From Modestobacter sp. VKM Ac-2984 (GTDB lineage Bacteria > Actinomycetota > Actinomycetes > Mycobacteriales > Geodermatophilaceae), in NCBI RefSeq assembly GCF_026967985.1, contig NZ_JAPVBJ010000006.1:1-64000 (forward strand): a stretch of 64,000 nucleotides of DNA, read 5' to 3'. The translations under genes and the position numbers were made by a program. Below the pieces are notes generated by a model. The model did not search any database. It had not been told where the DNA came from and saw only the letters and a list, made by a program, of their open reading frames with translations. Of the stretch, positions 59,783 through 64,000 are shown in pieces; positions within the stretch are counted from its first letter, which is position 1; each line of letters opens with the position of its first letter.

Positions 59783-61387
59783 TTGAGCTCGTCCCGGGAC
59801 GGGGCCGTGCGCACACCCGGGGACGAGCCGGCCGCCGCCCTCCGCGGGCTCTACGAGGACGTCCTGGGCGTCGTCGGGGTCGGTGCCGACGACGGGTTCT
59901 TCGTGGTCGGCGGGTCGTCCCTGCTCGTCGAGGTGCTGCTGGAGCGGGTGGTGGGCGAGTTCGGCGTGACGGTGCCCGTGGAGGACTTCTACGCCGAGCC
60001 GACGCTGGCCGGCCTCCAGACGCTGGTGTTCCCCGTCGCCGACGGGGGGCCGTGGGGCGACCAGGTGACCGGGGAGACGGACCTGCTGGCACTGCTGACC
60101 GACGCGGCCGGCGACGACCCGGCGCGCGCGGCGGTCACCGGACCGGACGGCACCCTGACCTACGCCGACGTGCTGGCCGTGGTGGCCGAGGCGCGTGCTG
60201 CTGCCGCGGACCGACCGGCGGACCCGCGGGTGGTCCGGCTGCCGACGACGGCGTCGGGTGCCCGGGTCGCCCTCGCCGCGCTGGCCGGGCAGGAGCCGGT
60301 GCTGCTGCTGGACCCCGCCGCGACCGGGGCCGAGGAGCAGCAGGCCTGGACGGCGTTGACCGGCGAGCTCGCCGAGGGCCGGCTCCCGGTGGCGGTCCAC
60401 GCCGTCACGACGTCCGGGTCCACCGGGCGGGCGAAGGTCGTGCTCACCCCGAACGACGGCACCGTGCGGCTCCGGCTGAGCCAGGCCCGGGACCTGGGCG
60501 TACGCCCGGGGGACCGCTACCTGGTGACCGCACCGCTGCACTACGGCTACGGGCTCGGCGCCGGCCTGCTGGCCGGCCTGCTCGGTGGGGCCACCGTGCT
60601 GCTCCCGCCGCAGCCGCTGACGCCGGAGTCCGTGCGGACCTGGGCCGAGCAGCACGCGATCACCCTGCTGATGGGCGTCGGGCTGCCCTACCGCTTCCTG
60701 CTGGCCGCCGGGGCGTCCCTGCCGTCTCTCCGGCTGGCGATGGTCGGCGGCGAGCCGCTGGCACCGGCGCTGGCCGACGCCTGGCGGGAGCGCATCGGCG
60801 TGCCGCTGGCCGATGCCTACGGCACCAGCGAGACCGGGCACGTCAGCACGAACGTCGCGGGGGTCCCCGGCTCGGTGGGCCGGGCGCTGCCGGGCGTGGA
60901 GCTCCGGGTGCTGCCCGAGGGCGGGGTGCCGCAGCCGACGGGCACGGGCGAGCTGCTGGTCCGGTCCCCGGCGCTGGCCCTGGGCTACGCCGGTGACCCG
61001 GAGCTGACCGCCGACCGGTTCCGGGACGGCTGGTACCACACCGGCGACCTCGCCGAGGTGCGCCCCGACGGGCAGTTGTACCTGCGCGGCCGCCTGGACG
61101 ACCAGCTCAACGTGGGCGGCGCGAAGGTCGACCCGCGCGAGGTGGAGGCGGTGTGCCGGGAGGCGCTGGAGCTGCGGGACTGCGCCGTCGTCGGGCAGCC
61201 GCTCCCGTCGGGCCGCACGGAGATCTGCGCCTACGTCGTCGCCGACCGGCCGGTGAGCCGGGCCGACCTGGTGCAGGCGCTCGGCGACCGGCTCAGCAGC
61301 TACAAGATCCCCAGCCGGGTGGTGCAGCTGGACGCACTGCCCCGCGGCAGCAACGGCAAGCTCGCCCGCCAGGAGCTGCCCCGATGA
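59783..61387 (+). CDS. carrier-adenylation didomain protein (NRPS-like)
   Basis: An N-terminal carrier domain (residues about 17-80: LRGLYEDVLGVVGVGADDGFFVVGGSSLLVEVLLERV) provides the phosphopantetheine serine in GGSSL. An AMP-forming adenylation domain follows: HAVTTSGSTGRAKVVL, the region LHYGYGLGAGLLAGLLGGATVLLP, DAYGTSETGHVS, WYHTGDLAEV, GRLDDQLNVGGAKVDPREVE and the lysine in SNGKLARQEL. The order is reversed relative to normal A-PCP modules. The benzoate-ligase-like YGYGLG stretch suggests an acyl or aryl acid. TTG 59783 has GGTGGAGG at 7 bases; GTG 59807 is an alternative. Confidence 0.85.
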   Translation: MSSSRDGAVRTPGDEPAAALRGLYEDVLGVVGVGADDGFFVVGGSSLLVEVLLERVVGEFGVTVPVEDFYAEPTLAGLQTLVFPVADGGPWGDQVTGETDLLALLTDAAGDDPARAAVTGPDGTLTYADVLAVVAEARAAAADRPADPRVVRLPTTASGARVALAALAGQEPVLLLDPAATGAEEQQAWTALTGELAEGRLPVAVHAVTTSGSTGRAKVVLTPNDGTVRLRLSQARDLGVRPGDRYLVTAPLHYGYGLGAGLLAGLLGGATVLLPPQPLTPESVRTWAEQHAITLLMGVGLPYRFLLAAGASLPSLRLAMVGGEPLAPALADAWRERIGVPLADAYGTSETGHVSTNVAGVPGSVGRALPGVELRVLPEGGVPQPTGTGELLVRSPALALGYAGDPELTADRFRDGWYHTGDLAEVRPDGQLYLRGRLDDQLNVGGAKVDPREVEAVCREALELRDCAVVGQPLPSGRTEICAYVVADRPVSRADLVQALGDRLSSYKIPSRVVQLDALPRGSNGKLARQELPR

Positions 61388-61911
61388 CCGTCACCGGTGG
61401 GCGGCCGGACCCGGCGCCGGCCGGGGACCCCGCAGTGGCGGCCCGGCTGGCCGAGGGGTCCCTGGGCGACGTGCCGCTGGCGGTGCTGCAGGCGGGGCTG
61501 CGACTGCCGCTGCACGACCACCTCGGGCTCGAGCTGACCGGGCTGCGGCCGGTGGTGGTCGAGCTGCCGCTCACCGACCACTGCCGCACCCAGGCCGGCC
61601 CGCTCCACGGCGGTGCGCTCGCCACGCTCGTCGACGTGGCCGGCAACGTCGCCGTCGCCACCAGCGGCGCGGTCGACGTCTCCCGCTACGGCCTGGTCAC
61701 CGTCCGGGCCGAGATCGACTTCCGGGCCCAGCCGACCGGGGAGCGGGTCCGGGCCGAGGCCGAGGTCGTCGAGGTCGGCCGGCGGTCGGCGCGGACCGAG
61801 TGCGTCGTTCGGGACGACGCCGGGCGGGTCGTCGGCCGGGCCACGCTGACCACCCGGATGCTGCCGCGCGCCGGGCTGCCCGGGACCGGCCTGGCGGGCG
61901 CCGGGTGCTGA
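61384..61911 (+). CDS. hotdog-fold thioesterase, PaaI type
   Basis: The 175-residue protein has the hotdog core (LELTGLRPVVVELPLTDHCRTQAGPLHGGALATLVDVAGNVAV, TVRAEIDFRAQPTGERVRAEAEVVEVGRRSARTECVVRDDAGRVVGRA). The catalytic region is HGGALATLVD, as in PaaI and 4-hydroxybenzoyl-CoA thioesterases. The ATG overlaps the adenylation gene stop. It may release or proofread acyl groups on the neighbouring carrier, or act on a CoA ester; which one is not visible. The first 45 residues are a low-complexity extension. Confidence 0.87.
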   Translation: MTVTGGRPDPAPAGDPAVAARLAEGSLGDVPLAVLQAGLRLPLHDHLGLELTGLRPVVVELPLTDHCRTQAGPLHGGALATLVDVAGNVAVATSGAVDVSRYGLVTVRAEIDFRAQPTGERVRAEAEVVEVGRRSARTECVVRDDAGRVVGRATLTTRMLPRAGLPGTGLAGAGC

Positions 61912-63290
61912 CCGCGGCGGGGCCTGCGACGGGGCCGGGGAGTGGGCCCGCGGCCGGGGGTCCGCCGCTGTCCTGGCCGCAGGAGGTGTTGTGGCTCGCC
62001 GAGCGGATGCGCCCGGGCACGGTGCTGGACCCGCGCTGCGCGGTGCACCGGGCCTTCCACTTCCCCGAACCGCCGGACCTGGCGCTGCTCGGCCGGGCGC
62101 TCACCGCGGTGGTGGCGCGGCACGACGGCGTCCGCACCGTGCCGGTCCCGGAGGACGACGGGGTGCGCCTGGTGGTGTGCCGTCCTTCGGCGGTGACGGT
62201 CGAGATCGCGCCGCTGCCCCTGGGCGCCGGGGACGACGAGGTCCGCCGCGGCGTCCTCGCCGCCGCCACCGCCCCCTACGACCTGGCGGCCGGCCCGCTG
62301 CTGCGGGCGGCCTGGCTGCCCCGCGACCGCGGCGGGACCCTGGTCCTGGCCCTGCACCACTGGGCCGGCGACGTCGCCGCCCTCGACGCGCTGCAGCAGG
62401 AGGCCGCCGAGCTGTACGCGTGCCTCCGCGACGGCCGCCCGGCGCCGCCGGAGCCACCGGGCTACGCCGCCCTCGCCGCGGCCCGGCGGGCGGCGGACCC
62501 GGCCGGGCACGAGGAGCTCTCGGCCTGGTGGCGGACGGAGCTGGCCGGTGCCCGCCGGGGCGCCCTGCCGGGCAGCGGGGCGGGCCGGACCGGCGGGGCG
62601 ACCGGGCTGCTGGCCCGGCCGCTCGGCGGCCCGGCGTCGACCGCGTTGCTGGAGCTCACCGCCGTCCACCGCGCCTCGCCGTACATGGTGCTGCTGGCCG
62701 CGATCGGTGCCCTGCTGGACGACGGCCGGGACGACCCGGACCACCTGGACGCCACCGTCTTCACCGTGGACGGCGGCCGGTCGGGGTCGGACCGCCGGGT
62801 GATCGGCTTCCTGTCCGAACCGCTGCCGCTGCGGCTGCGGCTGGACCGGACCCAGCCGTTCGGTGCCGCGGTCGCCGCCGCACGGACCACGGTGCTGGCC
62901 GCGATGGGGCACCGCGACGTCCCGTTCGTCCGGCTGCTGCAGACCGCGCCCCGCCTGGCGGTCGCCCTGCTCCGCGGGCGGCGGCCGGCCACGCTCGTGC
63001 AGTACTTCGCACCGGCCGACCTCGACCTCGGCGGCCGGCGGGGACACGTGCTGCCGACGTTCCCGGCCACCGGGGCGGTGGAGGCCCACCCGTGGGCGGT
63101 CCCGGTGGACCTGGACGTCACCGTGGAGCGGCAGGGCGCCGAGCACAGCGTGGCGGTGCTCTTCGACCCCGGGCTCTGGGACCGGGCCGACCTCGAGTCC
63201 GCCCTGGACCGGCTGGAGGCCGTGCTCACCGGCGGCCTGGCCGACCCGGTGCGGCCACTGGCCCGGCTCGCCGCCGGCGGGCCGCGATGA
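61905..63290 (+). CDS. free-standing NRPS condensation domain
   Basis: This 461-residue protein is one condensation domain: LSWPQEVLWLAERMRPGTV (C1), the catalytic histidine motif LALHHWAGDVAALD (HHxxxD, with valine in place of the usual glycine), RRVIGFLSEPLPLRLRLDRTQPF (C5-like) and HRDVPFVRLLQ (C6-like). No adenylation or carrier domain is attached. It could join the carrier-bound acyl group to an amine or alcohol acceptor. The GTG at 61905 overlaps the thioesterase end by 7 bases, giving a four-gene coupled run. Confidence 0.86.
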   Translation: MLTAAGPATGPGSGPAAGGPPLSWPQEVLWLAERMRPGTVLDPRCAVHRAFHFPEPPDLALLGRALTAVVARHDGVRTVPVPEDDGVRLVVCRPSAVTVEIAPLPLGAGDDEVRRGVLAAATAPYDLAAGPLLRAAWLPRDRGGTLVLALHHWAGDVAALDALQQEAAELYACLRDGRPAPPEPPGYAALAAARRAADPAGHEELSAWWRTELAGARRGALPGSGAGRTGGATGLLARPLGGPASTALLELTAVHRASPYMVLLAAIGALLDDGRDDPDHLDATVFTVDGGRSGSDRRVIGFLSEPLPLRLRLDRTQPFGAAVAAARTTVLAAMGHRDVPFVRLLQTAPRLAVALLRGRRPATLVQYFAPADLDLGGRRGHVLPTFPATGAVEAHPWAVPVDLDVTVERQGAEHSVAVLFDPGLWDRADLESALDRLEAVLTGGLADPVRPLARLAAGGPR

Positions 63291-64000
63291 CCACCGGCGG
63301 GGCCGCGATGGCCACCGGTGCCACGGCGCCGGGCCCGGTGGACTGGTTCCCCCTCCAGCTGCCCGGTGTGCCGGCCGGCCCGCCGGCCGCCCGGGCGGCC
63401 GCCCTCGCGGGCAAGCGCGCCCGGACCCCCGTCGAGCCGATGGCCGCCTTCGGCGCGGACGGGGCGGTGTGGACGGTCTACCGGTACGACGACGCCGCCG
63501 CGGTCCTGGCCGACGACGCCCGGTTCTCCGTCGGGGTGGTCGAGGAGCGGTACGGCGCCGTCCTCGGCCGGTCGATGCTCACCGGGGCGCCGCGGGTCCG
63601 GCGGGCGCTGCGCCGGGTGCTCGCCACCCACCTGCACCCGGACGACCCGGCGGTGGCCGCCCTGGTCGAGTCGGTCGTCACCGAGCGGGTCGCGGCGCTG
63701 GCGCCGGCCCCGGACGGCCCGGTCGACCTTGCTCCGCTGCTGGGCGCCCAGGTGCCGGCGCGGGTGCTCGTCCGGCTGCTGGGGCTCCCGGCGGAGGAGT
63801 GGGCGGCGGTCGCCGGGCTGGCGTCGGCCGCGGCCGGCTTCCTGTCCGACCCGCGGGGTGCGCTGCGGGCGGCCCGGGCGCTGCGCCGGTCGTTCGCCGG
63901 GCAGCTGCACGCCACCGGACCGGGAGACGACGTGGTCACCGCCCTGGCGCAGCTGGAGGTCGACGGGGAACGGCTGGCCGAGGCCGAAGTGGTGGCGTCC
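63287..64000 (+). CDS. cytochrome P450, N-terminal part (runs off the window)
   Basis: The ATG overlaps the stop of the condensation gene (ATGA), and 238 codons are open to the window edge. The visible part fits the N-terminal half of a bacterial P450: VWTVYRYDDAAAVLADDARFSVG, RVRRALRRVLATHLHPDD, PARVLVRLLGLPAEEWAAVAGLASAAAGFLSDP and GDDVVTALAQLEVDGERLAEAEVVAS, the last leading into the I helix. The I-helix threonine, ExxR and haem cysteine lie beyond the edge. Its place suggests oxidative tailoring of the condensation product. Confidence 0.82.
   Translation, partial: MTTGGAAMATGATAPGPVDWFPLQLPGVPAGPPAARAAALAGKRARTPVEPMAAFGADGAVWTVYRYDDAAAVLADDARFSVGVVEERYGAVLGRSMLTGAPRVRRALRRVLATHLHPDDPAVAALVESVVTERVAALAPAPDGPVDLAPLLGAQVPARVLVRLLGLPAEEWAAVAGLASAAAGFLSDPRGALRAARALRRSFAGQLHATGPGDDVVTALAQLEVDGERLAEAEVVAS

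Overview
The window is one contiguous piece of a very GC-rich actinobacterial chromosome. Starts are often GTG, reading frames are closely packed, and start and stop codons overlap in ATGA or GTGA pairs. The ergothioneine (egt) operon, class F sortase, ECF sigma/anti-sigma pairs and many promoter-proximal (leaderless-looking) starts fit the Geodermatophilaceae (Blastococcus, Geodermatophilus, Modestobacter or relatives). That family placement is inference; no marker gene here proves it. No tRNA, IS element, phage gene or CRISPR array was seen, and no gene-free stretch exceeds 300 bases.

Layout. The left edge holds the 3' end of a 5S rRNA with a strong terminator, then a minus-strand GntR/ABC transporter operon (357-2334). 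From 2492 to 15784 lies a purine and urea nitrogen block: ureABCFGD, allantoinase and allantoicase on the plus strand, a three-subunit xanthine dehydrogenase on the minus strand, and a divergent 8-oxoguanine deaminase. Inside and after it sit three DUF4397 wall-type proteins, a class F sortase, and an ECF sigma/anti-sigma pair (15798-19829). That locus is a tandem duplication with a sortase remnant. A complete egtABCDE operon follows (19909-25290, minus).

The middle (25536-48509) is mixed housekeeping and accessory content: a MEDS/anti-sigma-type kinase, DUF309, SRPBCC, malic enzyme, MalY-type lyase, Fpg/Nei, HAD, TspO-like and MBL proteins, an FtsX-type ABC exporter, a two-component system whose kinase has a doubled membrane domain, an MFS exporter, a Rieske oxygenase, DUF485/ActP acetate-type symport, Mn catalase and a second, divergent two-component pair. 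From 48618 to 57268 come a saccharopine-dehydrogenase-like enzyme, a GlmL-type ATPase, pentapeptide-repeat and PH-domain proteins, rhodanese, an acyl-CoA ligase and an aldehyde dehydrogenase.

The right edge (57189-64000) looks like a specialised-metabolite cluster cut by the window. It has a divergent ketol-acid reductoisomerase-like enzyme, an O-methyltransferase and an unknown protein on the minus strand. On the plus strand a translationally coupled run encodes a carrier-adenylation didomain protein, a hotdog thioesterase, a free-standing condensation domain and a truncated cytochrome P450.

The most unusual sequence signal is a family of four hairpin elements of about 58 bases (31104, 37537, 45426, 50134). 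The core is conserved and the stem bases covary. Three sit at stop codons like terminators; the fourth lies in frame inside the GlmL gene.
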